A stretch of 64,000 nt of DNA from NCBI GenBank assembly GCA_003184365.1, contig NKYR01000036.1, positions 186,001 to 250,000 on the forward strand. The letters run 5' to 3'. Shown piece by piece: positions 11,001 to 23,565 of this stretch. The position numbers were made by a program, and so were the translations under genes. The DNA is from Evernia prunastri. Lineage: Eukaryota > Ascomycota > Lecanoromycetes > Lecanorales > Parmeliaceae. The notes below the pieces were generated by a model. That model was given only the letters and a program-made list of their open reading frames with translations. It was not told the DNA's origin and searched no databases. Numbering within the stretch: the stretch's first letter is position 1; every line of letters begins with the position of its first letter.

Positions 11001-11446
11001 TGCTGTTCAGAATTATTCTTGGCCGTATTTACCAACACACGCTACCGTCAGTGCCTCCTCATTTGCCCATTTCAACTTCTTTTCGCTTTTACTCACTGCT
11101 TTCAATCCCAACTATAGCCAGACTCCGATTATGGAATCTTCGACGGTAAGTAATTGCAAATGTTGGTGGCTTCGTAACGCGATGCTGCCACTGTTCAAAA
11201 GTTTGGTAGATACTATGTTGATGTACATATGCTCGGGGAACTGTATATAAGAGGCTTGTCGCCCACATTGACGTGCAGCATTGCTTCTTTGACCATCAGC
11301 CATTGACAAGAATTCGAAGAAAGTATCGAGATTTGCTACCTTTTCGTCTACCTTCCATCAACATCTCCTGTTACTCGTCCTCGACCCTAATATCACTTCA
11401 CCATCTGCATTCCCGATCCCACTACGTTAAACCCACACCCATCATC
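8093..11446. other. Gene-poor stretch, nothing supported
   Basis: About 3.35 kb. The longest protein-like frame is 8554..8934 on the minus strand (126 codons, Pro/Ser-rich start, no family match), and others are shorter. I could not build a spliced gene with believable domains. The last part (about 11250-11446), with CT-rich tracts, is the likely promoter and 5' leader of the ferritin-like gene. Confidence 0.4.
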
Positions 11447-12450
11447 ATGCATCCATCATCTTTGCTTCCCTTCTCTTTCCTCGCCGCCTCATCGTCTGCT
11501 CTCGTCCTTCCCCGCCAGGCTCCGGCTTCCGCTAACAGCTCAGCTGGCGAGGCGTTCCTCTCTCAGCTCCGACGGGTCTTTCCACAAACGCCTTAGAGCT
11601 TTTCACAGTCGTCAACTTCCTCGAGAACATAGAGGCGGCGTTCTTCGAGGAAGGGTTGAACAACATCACACAATATTGGAGCTCAAAAGACCCACACCGC
11701 GAAGCCTTCGACGTCGTCCAGGCCGTACAGGCCCAAGAGGTCATCCATGTGAACACAGCCAAGGCCATCCTACAAGCGAACGGCGCACCTACTCTCGCGC
11801 CTTGCAAATACACATTCCCCGTTGAAGACCTGGATCCATTCATCGCTCTAGCTCAAGACATCACCTCCGTCGGCCTCAGTTTCGTCATCTTCGTCGCGGA
11901 CTCCCTCGCCGCCTCCCCCGTCCAGGCCGACCGCTCCGCCGTCGGCGGCCCCGCCTCCATCGCCCCCGTCGAAGCCCGCCACGACGCATTCTTCCGCATT
12001 CGCTCTCATTCAGGCCTCAAGCTACCCAACCCCGCCCCATTCGACACCGCCATCTCCGCCAACGCGGCCCTAAACCTCGCATCGCAGTTCGTCGTTCCGG
12101 GTTCCTGCCCTCAGCCGACGCCCGCATTCACCGCCTTCCCTTCCATGAACGTGGCAGGAAAACCCAGTCCGCCCCTGTCAGGGCCGATTTCATTCCAGGT
12201 CGGCGACGTGGCGGCCTTGCGTAACTATGTGAGCGGGCAACTCTTTGTCGTCTGGGTGAACCAGGCGATCGACCTGGATTTCGAACCCGTGACCGCTATC
12301 GACAATGAGAAGGGCGTGGTCACGAGCACGATTCCCAACGGCTTGGGCGGGGTCGCTTATGCGGCCTTGACAAACTCATCGACGGCTACGGATGTAACGC
12401 AGTTGACCAACGAGACGGTGGCAGGTCCTGCGATTGTGCAGATCTCTTGA
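11447..12450 (+). CDS. Secreted ferritin-like protein (Rds1 / LsdA-like), frameshifted as read
   Basis: The start ATG at 11447 gives a signal peptide (LLPFSFLAASSSALVLPRQ), so the product is secreted or lumenal. The mature part, in another frame from about 11552, is a Ferritin_2-type helical domain. It contains STNALELFTVVNFLENIEA with helix Glu residues, EEGLNNITQYW and AQEVIHVNTAKAIL, followed by the family-typical Cys-containing APCKYTFPV. Related fungal proteins are annotated as stress protein Rds1 or late sexual development protein LsdA; their biochemical role is uncertain. The signal-peptide frame ends in TAG at 11594..11596, while the ferritin frame is closed upstream by TAA at 11533..11535. 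The two must therefore be joined between about 11541 and 11560, where one base appears to be missing. No intron of plausible size fits. This is either an assembly error or a real frameshift. The stop is at 12448..12450. Confidence 0.72.
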
Positions 12451-13855
12451 GCGAAAGACAATGGTCTTTCGGTTGGCTTTGGGGGACGAGTTAGTAATGA
12501 GATGGGATGCGGGGCCCGAGAGATGGGGCGGACTCATGATTTCGGCGCTGGGTACGAGTGAAAGAATTTGTATTGTCCTTCTGCTGAGCGAGCGCTGTTT
12601 ACTATAACATAACATTGATAGACCTTCCAAATACGTTGCAACTATTCCATCAACATCTTTATCATCATCATCATCATCTCTTCATCTTTAGGTACACCTG
12701 CTGTAAATGCAGGTAATAGTGACAAGCGTTGTGGCCGTCAAGTATTGGTTAGGTAGGAGATCCTGGAAATTAGCGTACTGATAGGTAGTTGGGAGGGATA
12801 TCGGAATAACATTTCTAAGGACCCGTCATCCCAAACATCTCGCTGCTCCTCTTCCCGTCAGTGTTGCTGACCTTGTAGCCGGTGTCACTCTTCTGTTCCA
12901 TGCAACCGGCAACCTTGCTCCATCATCCAATTTCTCAGCTCTTCGTCCTCCACTTCGTGTTCTCTCTTCACGCCATTCTTTTCCAGATGCCTGCCTACGT
13001 TTTCCAATTGATCGAACCAGCTGCCGGGGCCTTCGAACGTACGCCATAGTACAGGGAACCGTGCGGTGCAACTCCCATACTTATGAGGTTATACGGTTAT
13101 CGCGTATAATAAAGACATCATCCCTGTTTTTCTCTTCTACATGCCAAGACTTTTAGACCTAGAAGAATCCTTTCGTCTTGACTTTCAAGTTTCCGAATTA
13201 AAACTTTAAATACATATGGACTACCGTGTACGCACCAGGTATAGACAAATTCTTGGAGACCAAGTGGTTTGCACTGAGGGGCTATACACATCCCCCCCTC
13301 GACCTTTACCTAGAGTACATAAACTGCCAGCCAGGCACTGAGCTCTTTAGGCGCTTCAGAAATGCGGTAACCGCCAGCATTTGGCCGTCGGTGGAATCCA
13401 ATTTGACATCTGTTCGTTCAACGAACAGTGCATAGCAGCAATGCAGCAAGAAGAACAGCCAAAGAAGATAGTGTGAACGCCATTATCGAATGGCTCGCAG
13501 AATGGTCTCTGCACCGTCGGCATAATTGTCCTTGCTCTCTGTTTCTGAGAGAAGAGTGCGGCCAGTCGAACGTCCTTATTAGCTACTCTACCGATTCTTG
13601 CCTCTCCCAGTTCTCGGCACATAGGAATAGCTTCAGATCTACATTCCCAGATACTCCACTTGCTGTAAGTTGTCTCTTAAGTCTTAGAGGCAAGGCACTA
13701 ACAGATGTCGTTAAGCACCTAGTTACAATAAGCTTTCCCATTTCCAGACCCACACGCACCTTCCTATAATATCCACCTTCTCCATCGCCTTGCTATAGCT
13801 TCAATCTCTTCTTAACGACTCTGTGCCCGTGCGTATCATCTTAGGAAGAAAGAAG
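12451..13855. other. Intergenic, no supported gene
   Basis: About 1.4 kb with a short CAT/ATC microsatellite near 12660..12680. No ORF with recognisable domains. Confidence 0.4.
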
Positions 13856-14065
13856 ATGCAGAACACTGGTTACTGTGGAAATTCTGTTGGTTGGAAAGAT
13901 ATGTCCAGTGTGAAAGACAGTAAGAATGGTACACGGAGTGTGGTGGCTGAGAGTGCTGCGTCAATGGAAAACGATTCCGAGAAGCTTGAGCCTGAAGTAG
14001 CGAAGATGCTCGTAGGGTTGGTAATTGCTACTGCTGTGATTGGGGCTCTAATCCTGTTGAGCTGA
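13856..14065 (+). CDS. Possible small tail-anchored protein, 69 residues
   Basis: ATG at 13856 opens a 69-codon frame. The N-terminal half is hydrophilic (Ser, Lys, Asn, Glu). The C-terminus is one strongly hydrophobic helix, MLVGLVIATAVIGALILLS, running to the stop, which is the layout of a tail-anchored membrane protein. I know no family for it, and it lies alone in gene-poor DNA. It could be a chance frame. Confidence 0.3.
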   Translation: MQNTGYCGNSVGWKDMSSVKDSKNGTRSVVAESAASMENDSEKLEPEVAKMLVGLVIATAVIGALILLS

Positions 14066-17000
14066 TTCGTTTGGTATCCTGCACTTCAACATATGGATTG
14101 GATCAAGTTTAAGATTCCAGATTTTCAGTGGACGAAAAATTCAATTAAGGTCCTGGACCAAAACTCCATACAATGCAAATCCCATTCGCTCAGTATGCCT
14201 CCTTGAATGTTTTCTCAAAGCTACAAACGCCGCACCTTCGCGGCTCTAGATGCAGATTGCAATAAGTACCACTATTACACAACAACCCTATCACGACTTT
14301 ATCCTGATGCCTCAACTTGGGCGTCCCTCAGCTATTCTGCGACAATAAGACAGATGGTCTTAGGACAGAGTTTCGTCTCGGCGTGAATTTCCGAGCTTCG
14401 GTTTGACCTGATTTCTTGTGAGTGAATGCTCGGTTATCAATATGCATCCATACCTTGCATATCGCTACCTTCCGTTGCTTCTCTCGTTCCAATCACCAGT
14501 CCAGTCTTCGATATATCGTTTTCTCGATTGCTCCCGGCTGAGCCCGGCCTCTTGTCTGGCCCACAAGGACGCATTATACTGTTCGACGCTTTGGACGTTG
14601 TCACTAGACCGAGACGGTACTTGTGGGGCGGTTGAACCGTTGGTACTTTGGGAGTGATTGCCCTGATCCTTGCATCTGGATTGCCTGCGACTTGGCTTAA
14701 TGATTGAAGCGCCTACTACACCAAGAGGGCAGTAAGGGAGAAACCCACGACATCTTTAGACGGAGGTGACTGTATGTGGAGTTTGTTGTATGGGCGGCAG
14801 AAGGCTAAAAAGTCATCGAATGGGTTGCTTTGGCAAAGAGTGAGACCTCCAGTTTGATTTGATAGCTGGAAACATCAAGGAAGTCTTGGCATTTATACAT
14901 ATCTTCGTGGCCAGAGGCATCAGACCTCCTTGACCCTAGCCATGAGGCGACGCTTGGCCGTGTTTCGCTGACCCACATCGTCCCCAAATACTACCACATC
15001 GCTCTGGCAGCAGTATCGAGACACTAAATCTGTGTTTGCAACGGGATATTGAAACCAGAGTGGAGTCTGTCTTTGTCTGACGTTTCACGGTTCGAAACAG
15101 AATGGTTGTTTGGAGAAGAGGAACAGCATTCCCCTGGATTGAAGATCGTTAATACCAAAATAGCTCGAGATGAAGGTGGGTTCCGGAATTGAAGACTTGA
15201 AGCATGATCAACACGCCCTGTAACCGTCAAAGCGGATGTGGCTGCTACTGATAGACGTTACTGCTAACGACTGCGCACGTGTGAAACAGGTAAGAATAGC
15301 ATTCACCACTAGTGTCAAGCTTACCAAAATATGCGTGCACTGAGTACATGTTACTTGAGACCGCTAAAAATGCTGATGATCTGCGGTTCTCTAGCTGAGT
15401 ATTCGCCTCCTCATACCTATTTCACGAATTTAGCATCCAGTTTTATATTCAGCCTTCCGTTTCTTAAAACAGGGTGACTATCATACTTTGTTAGAGCTGA
15501 TACACAGAGCTCGAATACCTGTAGCCTAGCATATGCTGATCTAACCAGCTACCGCAGCCTTCTATTTTCGGTGACGCCTGGTCTATCTGTCTTTGCACGT
15601 TGCATTTTCTTTCCCTTCGCCGCATGCCACTATTCCGTCGTTCGCTCGATTCTATCTGTTTTCAGAATTCGAGATACGGCTTACAAATATACACCGTGAC
15701 TAATTTGCTTGCATTGCATGCATGAGCCTGCGGCCGTTCTCCTAGACCGACGCCTGGTTTTGCCCAGTAAAGTTCGCGGACGCGAACTGCCAAATGCCAA
15801 GTTATTATCTTATCACAAACAACGGTTCTAACGGTTATACAGAAACCTGCATGCAGGGAATTTGTCACTTTTGCTCAAAAATTAGCGTGTGGTTCACACA
15901 CCGCCATGATGGCTCCGTCTGACCAATCCTCTGCCTGCGGTACTTGCCCCGGCTGATTCAACCCCACTGGAGTCATTCTTTCATCAGGGAGCCTTTGGAC
16001 GTTGGGATTTGTACGACTCTTTAACACAATCATGCATGAAGAAATTGAAACCCAGAAACGCCCAATCGGTAGCGCCGACGTTCGCTAGATACGTACCTCA
16101 GTCTCTTGCGCCTGGCCAAATACCACGCGCAGTCCCCAAATAGAGTCATTAATCTGCCTTGCCGAAGGGTTCGGCTCCAAGCTGTCCGTTTCCATGTGTC
16201 TACTACCCACCCCTTGTGCCGCACCCAAGGCTCGACTGTCACAATGCCTCCTGAAACACCGTCAACACTGGGACCTGCAGTCTCGGCCGATCGATAAGTC
16301 CCGATAATGTGCTGCGGCATCCTACGCAAACATTGCAGGATCCGGCTAGCGCGGAGATTGCTGCATAAGAAGCTGTGTTGGGACGTCAATCCGACACAAA
16401 TGACCCAATCGGCTCATATGAGAGACCCACTCTAGGTCGCACACTCGGCTCAACGTGAGGAAGGCTGAAGTTAATGCAATTGTTTCAAGTTTTAGCGCCT
16501 GTATGGCACCCAAAATTTGCCTGCTGGCAACACACAAAATGTTGAAAATAGCTCAAGTAGGCTGGTCCGAGGCCCTTGCTGGCACTAAGCCTCGAATTGG
16601 GTCTCAAGGAAGACTCAGCGGCCTGGTCTTACAGCCTTCCTGCCCACTGGGGTGCAGATGCCAAAATAACACAGTACGTGCTCCTATGATAAACCAGAGT
16701 CAGTAAACAAAAGCCCTTGGAGTGTGTGCTACTGTTAATAGAGCGATCTTTGTTCGAGTGAAGTATCTACACAATCACCTTGAACGTACAAACATATGAT
16801 GAGGTCGTTGACCGCATTCTTATTTATTTCTCACTGTTCAATCTAGTCTCGATTGCTATTGAGTCATCTATCCAGAGAAAGCTTGTTGCGTTTCGCCCAT
16901 TTCATATCTAATGAACTCGCCTCTCAACGAAGAAGTGCTTTCGACCACCGAAAACACTGAAAGAGAACCACAATCCTAAATTGCACCTGGAAAAGATGCC

Positions 17001-19213
17001 CCTCAATGCAAGGACAGATTCTTATGGCAGATTTGGCCTCGCATATTGTGATTCTAGGTTCTCCTGAACCGAATATTTCGTATATTTGCCCAACACCTCT
17101 GATCACCTGCAGTGACCCTTCTAAGACTTCGTCATATTCAGCAAAATGGCAGCTCTCGTGGAGGTTGAGTATGCCATCGTGGGCAGACTGTTGGGGAGCT
17201 GACGCCCAGCTTCTATCCTCGTCGCTTGCTTCCCGGAAGGAAAGTTGCTCCCCCAATTCCGTGCCGAAGAGGGCCGTCTCCTGACTGCTAGTCTATCAGC
17301 ATACAAATCTTACTTAGAGAAACCCGTGCTCAACAATAACTCCAGGCACGATCAAATGCCGAGCGTTGGAATACCTAGGAGATTGCCGCGCTGTTTCGTA
17401 ATGGCATCTGGCAAGCTGCCCAACTGGCTCGGTCACACAACCATAGTCTAAACAAACTTCAAACCTCTATCGCCACTAAAGAACGATCACACAATGCCAA
17501 AAGGATCAAGCTCAGTCGTGTTTATGTCCTCAAAGGCCCATGACAGTAGCTGCCTGACCATTGTCAATGCGATCAAACTGTTGAGCACAGTACCCCCTAC
17601 TCTCCAGCCGTCAAGACCCTTGTCGTGTGCCAGAGCTCGTGCCGATTGCCAGGTCCTTTGTTCACATGGACAAAGCACTATTAGTTTTCGTATTCCAGTG
17701 TTCAAAAATTGCCCTGTTGCCTTCGCGATTGAGCTACGATTATCGTTGATCTATTCCCGTGACTCCTTGTGATCATGAACTTCTCTCACCGTTTTCGTAA
17801 GAGGCAAACCGCCAGTGACACTCAATGATCAAGGCAATCTGAGCTTCCGCATACAAGATCTATCAGTCCGTGAGCCTGCTACCTCTCTTCACTCTCCAAC
17901 AAGAGCTTCCAGGATCTTCGTCCGCCCTCCACAGTCAAAACTTCAACAATACCAGAGGGAAATCCTCCTGTTCTGATCGACCATGGGAAACTGCTGTGGT
18001 TCCGTTGAGCATGAGACCCCCGGGGTGGTAGTATGTGATCCACTTACGCACCAGGTTGCGAGAAAGGAGATCCCACCTAGTGACCACCGTAGTACGTTGA
18101 CTATCTGCTGCGCGATGGAGAGTCCGCTGATGAAGAAAGCAGTATCAGTACTGCGGAGGGTATCAGTGTCCCGCCGTTGGAAAAAAGCCGAGGTCTTCTG
18201 TGACAACCCGCAGGCCCCTGAGACCACAAACAGATCGTACGGAGTTCACCCAGAAGACACACGTGTCATAGAAGGAAAGGATTGGATTCAGACCGTTGAT
18301 CTCCGTCAATACTATCGATCAACGGATGCCCCAAGAATTTTGTACTTCGGACCGATACCCAACTAGGCACAACGGCACGGTCTCCGAGAGGCAGTGTGCT
18401 GAAGTAGCTCACGTAGCTCACCCCTCGATGCATCTGCTCACAGTTGAGACTTGCAGAAACGAAACATGACCATGTTCGGGAACCACTAGGCAAATCTTCG
18501 TGATCGCGCGGCAAACCTTTTTCAACAACAACATCGATGGTAACAGACAACCTCTTCTTCCGCAAAGACCACGAAAGCGTGCTCACAATCCGTATCAATA
18601 GATGCCATGAAATAGATGACCAAAGAACTCCTCTCTACCTTTGACCATGACAAGTCCCGTGCAGATCATTTTGTTCAAGCATGCCTTGGAAATCTGCCAA
18701 ACGTAGATCTCCCGCCCTTTTTTTGTCCTTGAAACTTGCAGATGGCCTCAAATTCCGTTCGAGCATGATGGCGATCGCAGAGCTTTGTTAAAATGCGGAT
18801 CGGGGATCCTATGAGCCGCAACGGCGCAATGCCTGACATACGCTTACTGCGTTTGGAAGGAGCTCGGATTGCGAGCCTCAAGCTTGGCGATTGCGCATGA
18901 GCAAGGCATGCTACGCCGGAATCGCAGAGAAGTCTCTCCTATCTGCAGCACCCTCAAGCGGGGTGAGAAGCAAAAGCTGAAGGAGATTTTTATTCGGTTG
19001 CATCGACGTTGCAGGAAGCGGGGGTTCGGTATTTTACTGCTAGTCTGTTGTTTGCTTCTTATCATAGGAAATTGGACACTCGCTAGGGACTCAAGCCTCT
19101 ACATTGCAACTATTCTCTTAAGAAAAACAAGTCATAAAAGATCTCATCTGCGAAGCAAATTAAGCCAACCCAAGGACACCACTCCGAGACAGTCAACGGC
19201 AAACATGCTCCGG
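14066..19213. other. Long gene-poor stretch with degenerate short ORFs
   Basis: About 5.1 kb. Frames of 100-127 codons occur on both strands (for example 16030..16389 minus, 16924..17256 minus, 17983..18366 plus), but none shows a recognisable domain or joins through believable introns. The look is of decayed genes or old repeats. I found no terminal inverted repeats. Confidence 0.35.
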
Positions 19214-20856
19214 TCAGCCAGGGTAAAGCCACCAGTACTGGCGAGATTCCTCCATCTTCTCAGCCAGCATACCGCGGTCCTCGAAGCCGTGGCAGCTTTC
19301 CAAATAATTCCTGAAATCCAAAGACGTATTGAAGCGAGTCTTAGTCTTCTCACATATGCCATCCTTGCACAGGTAATACGAGGTTGTGGCGTACCGCTCC
19401 CACCTGGATGGATCCTCGGTTCGGAGGCGTCTTCTGTGGACCAGCAACTTAGCGCAATCCTCTAGCTTTATTTGCACCTCCTTCCGTTCCAGGTATGCTT
19501 CTACAGCTCTCTGAATGTCTTCCAATGTTTTGCCTCCCCGCTGTGTCTGTTCACGACTGCGACACTTTGACCTGTGGGCCTTCCACTCGTCCATGGCTAT
19601 TCCACCAAGGGTCTCGCCGCCACCGAACCGGTAGTAAGGGAACCTTTCCGCTCTATCAAAGTTCGACAGGTACGACATGGACTTGTCCGCTAGGGTTGTC
19701 AAGGCAGGTCGTTTCAGGGCTGCAATAAAATTTGCGTAGACGTCCCAGAAATGTCCCTTCTGACTCGAAAACAATCTGAACTTTCCAACACCTGTTCCGA
19801 TACTTATGAAAGGTCCGATGTTTTTGCTGAGTCCTCCATGAGCTTCGACGACATCATGATATGCTTCTTCGCTAGGGTTATTGCACCCAAACCCACCATC
19901 TTTGAATCGCATAGCAGGAAGAGGGTAACCCCTGTGGGCTGGCAGAATCCTGACCGGGCGAAAGTACGCGGGTGCGGCTGCGGTTGCGCGGGCCACTTTG
20001 TGCAAAGGTATTGCCGATGGGTGGTGTTCAGGATCTGACCTAAACTTCTTGTAGACATCGTCTCGAGTCGATTGTGGTGGATCATATGTACGGAAAAGGG
20101 ATGGTACATCCCCTCGAGTGCTGTCTGGATAGGCAACAACGATACTACACACTTAACTGAGAATCCAGAGCTCAACGGAGCAAATGCATTCCACGAACCA
20201 TTGGGACAGTTGCTCCTCCACTTCATAGTTCAGCCTGTACCCAGTATTGTTATGTCTCCCAGTAGCTTCGTTAATTACTCTCTTCAAAGAACCTGAGATA
20301 CTTGGGCCGCAAGATGCCAAACCACGAGCACGGCCGTGGGGGACTGAAGATCTCGTCACCCAAAATCTTATACTCATTTAAGCAATCGTGGACTGTCATG
20401 CGGAGACAGAACAACATAATGCTAATAAGACTTGACATCTGTCAGCAGGCCATTTTCCTTCAACGCGCGACAATGACTTACCCACCAGTGCTAGTTCCTG
20501 CACCGTAATCGAAATAATGACACGGCAAGAATAACGAATCGTTGCACAAGCCTTCTGAATTAGTCTCTGCCACGACGCTGGCCTCGAATGACTCGACGTT
20601 CTTAGTATAGGGTGTGCGGAACCCGATCTTGGTGGGCTTGTACATGCAAGGCGAGAAACTGGACTTTATGGCAGGGTCCATGCGCCTTTCCTCAATTCCC
20701 ACCTTCTCCATGAGCGCTCCAAGGATGAGCAGACTACCATAGCCTCTGATGCCGCCACCATCTGTAATCATGTCAGCATATCTGTTGACCTCCTTTAGTT
20801 TGCCCATGCCTACCAAAGCTGATGACAGCCTGTCTCGTCCACTCTTCCCCTGCCAT
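19214..20856 (-). pseudogene. Patatin-like phospholipase, copy A, apparently frame-broken
   Basis: Start ATG at 20856. Exon 20814..20856, a 52-bp intron and exon 20482..20761 give ISF then DGGGIRGYG, the oxyanion loop. Exon 20482 ends in the nucleophile box GTSTGG, and a 60-bp intron (20422..20481) leads on to IMLFCLRMTVHDC. The exon layout matches copy B at 62472..64000. After PRPCSWFGILRPKY the frame hits TAA at 20271..20273. The homologous continuation SGSLKRVINEATGR is in the next frame, and a further shift is needed before IVVAY at 20144. The rest (20144..19214) is open and holds the catalytic Asp in KDGGFGCNNPSEEAY and a C-terminal Cys tail. Patatin enzymes are Ser-Asp acyl hydrolases of phospholipids. 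With two or more breaks and no intron that repairs them, this copy is probably dead, unless the breaks are assembly errors. Confidence 0.75.
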
Positions 20857-22143
20857 TTCCGGTATATATATATACCGCCTAACTATAATGCAGGATAAAA
20901 AAAGAGGAGCGATTTCAGAGTCGACTTGAGCTGCTTTTTGTATTGTCTCGAGGGCTTATGGCCAATGCACCACGAGAACTGCGGGCAAGGTTCCTGGACG
21001 GTATGCAAGGCTACTCCTGCATATTAATCTCTATATATACAAGCGAACAGAAAAGGAAGCCAAGTCAATCAATGGTAGCCAAGATGCCCAAACGCCGACC
21101 AAGACGGCCATCACATGAATTACAACAGCTAGGACTCGAGCAGAAGTGATCGTAGTGGAGCGCTGTGACTGTCAACTCAGCGAAAATATGTTTCAAATGC
21201 GGTCAAGTCACCGGAATTAAGGACCTAAGATGTAAACCGAACATCTTTGGGAAGGGGGGTGGGATGGAGCGATTGCATCACCATCGAGTTTCACCCGAGA
21301 GATCCAGCTCCTGCACAGTAACAATAGGCAAGTCTCACGAGATAATTGATCCAATTAAAATTGGCCTAGCTTTCAAAGAGCCTTTAGGCTCGCCTTTTCC
21401 TAGACAGCCTTGCACTCATCCATAGCGGTAGTTCTACTGCATCGCTCAGCAGTCGTACATCTTGAGGGGCTAATCAGACACCGTGCCAGCCTCGCGGTAA
21501 TGATCTCGACATGCAATTTGCTGGCGCATAGGACTCTTACTCAGCCTCTCTATGTGACTCGATGCGCATTGTCACAACTTAGTAAATAGTCCCGAATTTG
21601 GAATCGAAAGCCGGACATTGCTCTTCACTTAATGTTTCATTCCAGCCGGCCAAATTGGTTGGTCACTATACCTTTGGCATTGGTCTCATCCAAATTCTAG
21701 TACTCTTCGATCATATTGCGTTCACAGATCTGTGCAAGCCTTTTTCTTGCCAGCCTGATCAGCTGCTAATGAGGAGAGCAGGATCGGACATGGCCTGATT
21801 TGCCTCGGTGAGGTTCGAGTCCGAGACGTCCCAACCGATTGGCCATGCCACCACACCTTTTCTGCACGAGCTAAAATTGGCGCTCGTGCGACCTGCCGCT
21901 ACCCGCAGCCAAAGAGTGTTCTCTATAGGCTCAGAACGTAGTTCTAGCACGGAAATATATCTCGTTCTCGGAGTAGTACTAATCCGTGTCGGTTGCATGA
22001 TAAAGTCGACTCATGCTTGAGGGGTCTATCACGACAAATGCACTCTTTTTCAGAATTTACTTCATGCATAAATTAAACAAGCATTTGATGATCCCCTCGT
22101 GTTTCGAATGCTATAGCGTTCTAAGGCCGTTTGATTGTGAGAA
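20857..22143. other. Intergenic, no supported gene
   Basis: About 1.3 kb between patatin A and the FAD oxidoreductase. A TATATATATA tract near 20865 lies just upstream of patatin A. The remaining ORFs are short and unmatched. Confidence 0.4.
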
Positions 22144-23565
22144 TCATGGTTGACTCTTCACTTCAAGATCCATTGGGGGAACTTTCGCATGGAGTCTGCC
22201 TCGAAACTTATGCTTCATTCTCTCAGGTGTGATACGAAACGCTTTTGGAAACCACTGATTTAGCGCGTTGTTGTCTTTGTTCATAATTTCGAATAGCGCT
22301 CTTGCAGATTCGAAGCATAGCACCATTCCTGATCCTTGAAAGGATGCAGCGATGTACAGGTCATGTTCGCCAGGCACTTTTCCAATGAGAGGAAATCCAT
22401 CGGAAGAGTATCCCATTATTCCTGTCCAGGCTTTGCGCAGACGACCTTCCGGATTATCGTGGCCCCAGTTGGAGCCAAATCGCTCTGCTGCGCTGTTTTC
22501 GACATACTTAAGTATGAGATCATCCGTTGTGGTGTCATCTGTTGTTCCGTACTCGCAGATGCCCTCGTCGCGCCCTTTCGTGACACCGCCGCCAATCATA
22601 ATATCGCCTGCAAAGATTGAACCTTGTGGACGAGGTATCATGTACTCGTATCCGTCGTCATAGATAAATGAATATGTCGTTGGCAGACCGTTTTTTGGTA
22701 GACCAGACCCAGGTCGCTGAGCCGTCATGTGCCCTCTTAGAGGCACAATTACGCCTTGTAGTGGTGGGTACAGGTGTGCTGTGTAACCATTCGTTGCTAG
22801 AACCACTTTCTCCGCCTCAACGGCACCTCGTGGTGTTTCTACAATCCATCCTCGGTGCCCATTATCGCGCTTCTTGATCTTTAATGCGGGCGTTTCGGTC
22901 TGCAAATTCAGGCCTTTCTCGAGGGCTAAAGCCAATACGCCGATTACAAACTTGTATGCACTCAAACTTCCAGCCTCGTAAGAGACCGCACCCAGAGAGC
23001 GTTGTGCTAGGAACTTCGTCTCAATTTCTTCAGCATCCCAAAATTTGTACCGCGCAACTGGATCCTCTTCACCAAGTACCCTCTTGAGCTCTGCTACAGC
23101 ATTTCGAGCCTTGTTCCACTGGCCCCAATCATAGATTATATCGACGGTGTCTCCTTGCCAGCTGTCACACTCAATGCTATGCTCTCTAGCAAAAGCATGC
23201 ACGTTCCTCATGCAGTTGTATCCAAACCTTGCTATCTTTGCAGCCTCTTCTTCGCCAAGGTCTTTGATATTATCCAGGATCTCACGATAAGCGACACACT
23301 TCGTGTGCCCACCGTTTCGTCCCGTTGCGCCTGAGCATGCGGTACGCGCTTCGAGCAAGAGGACGGTGGGTGGGGACGGCCGGTTGAGGATATTGAAGGC
23401 GAGGGTGGTACCAGTAATGCCAGAGCCGATGATGAGCGTATCTACAGTTCCGGGAAGTTCGGGCGTGGTCCTGTGATTGGAAAGACGAGATGGCGGGTCC
23501 TGCCAGTATGATATCGTAGGGTTGGGGAGTGGTAAACCAGGATTAATTGAGGCTCGGTCCTCCAT
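22144..23565 (-). CDS. FAD-dependent oxidoreductase of the DAO (D-amino-acid oxidase-like) superfamily
   Basis: Single-exon gene of 473 residues. The ATG at 23565 is chosen because the frame upstream has only a TTG before the stop. The FAD Rossmann fold is at residues 40-75: VDTLIIGSGITGTTLAF (GxGxxG) and LLLEARTACSGATGRNGGH, the latter being the typical DAO signature in which the RNGGH loop contacts flavin. A second nucleotide-binding strand is EKVVLATNGYTAHL. The C-terminal GYSSDGFPLIGKVPG and YIAASFQGSGMVLC close the flavin site. Fungal and bacterial relatives include glycine/sarcosine oxidase-like and gamma-glutamylputrescine oxidase-like enzymes, which oxidise amines with release of H2O2. 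The substrate cannot be predicted from sequence. No peroxisomal tripeptide is seen at the end (KSQP). Confidence 0.88.
   Translation of the reverse strand: MEDRASINPGLPLPNPTISYWQDPPSRLSNHRTTPELPGTVDTLIIGSGITGTTLAFNILNRPSPPTVLLLEARTACSGATGRNGGHTKCVAYREILDNIKDLGEEEAAKIARFGYNCMRNVHAFAREHSIECDSWQGDTVDIIYDWGQWNKARNAVAELKRVLGEEDPVARYKFWDAEEIETKFLAQRSLGAVSYEAGSLSAYKFVIGVLALALEKGLNLQTETPALKIKKRDNGHRGWIVETPRGAVEAEKVVLATNGYTAHLYPPLQGVIVPLRGHMTAQRPGSGLPKNGLPTTYSFIYDDGYEYMIPRPQGSIFAGDIMIGGGVTKGRDEGICEYGTTDDTTTDDLILKYVENSAAERFGSNWGHDNPEGRLRKAWTGIMGYSSDGFPLIGKVPGEHDLYIAASFQGSGMVLCFESARALFEIMNKDNNALNQWFPKAFRITPERMKHKFRGRLHAKVPPMDLEVKSQP

Noticed and set aside
17983..18366. Plus-strand ORF starting MGNCCG, like an N-myristoylation signal
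   Set aside because: The remaining 120 residues show no domain, no codon pattern and no splice structure, and the opposite strand is equally open. A chance motif is more likely.
18869..19465. 198-codon plus-strand ORF with a hydrophobic stretch
   Set aside because: Its second half is antisense to the C-terminal exon of patatin A, which has clear homology to copy B.
20290..20345. A 51-bp intron (GTCCCC...CTCAG) that would repair patatin A
   Set aside because: The removed segment is homologous to coding sequence in copy B (PRP..GIL..K), so it is exon, not intron.
21795..21835. GGTTCGAGTCC, a match to the tRNA B-box
   Set aside because: The flanking bases do not form a T-arm or acceptor stem, and no A-box sits at the right distance.
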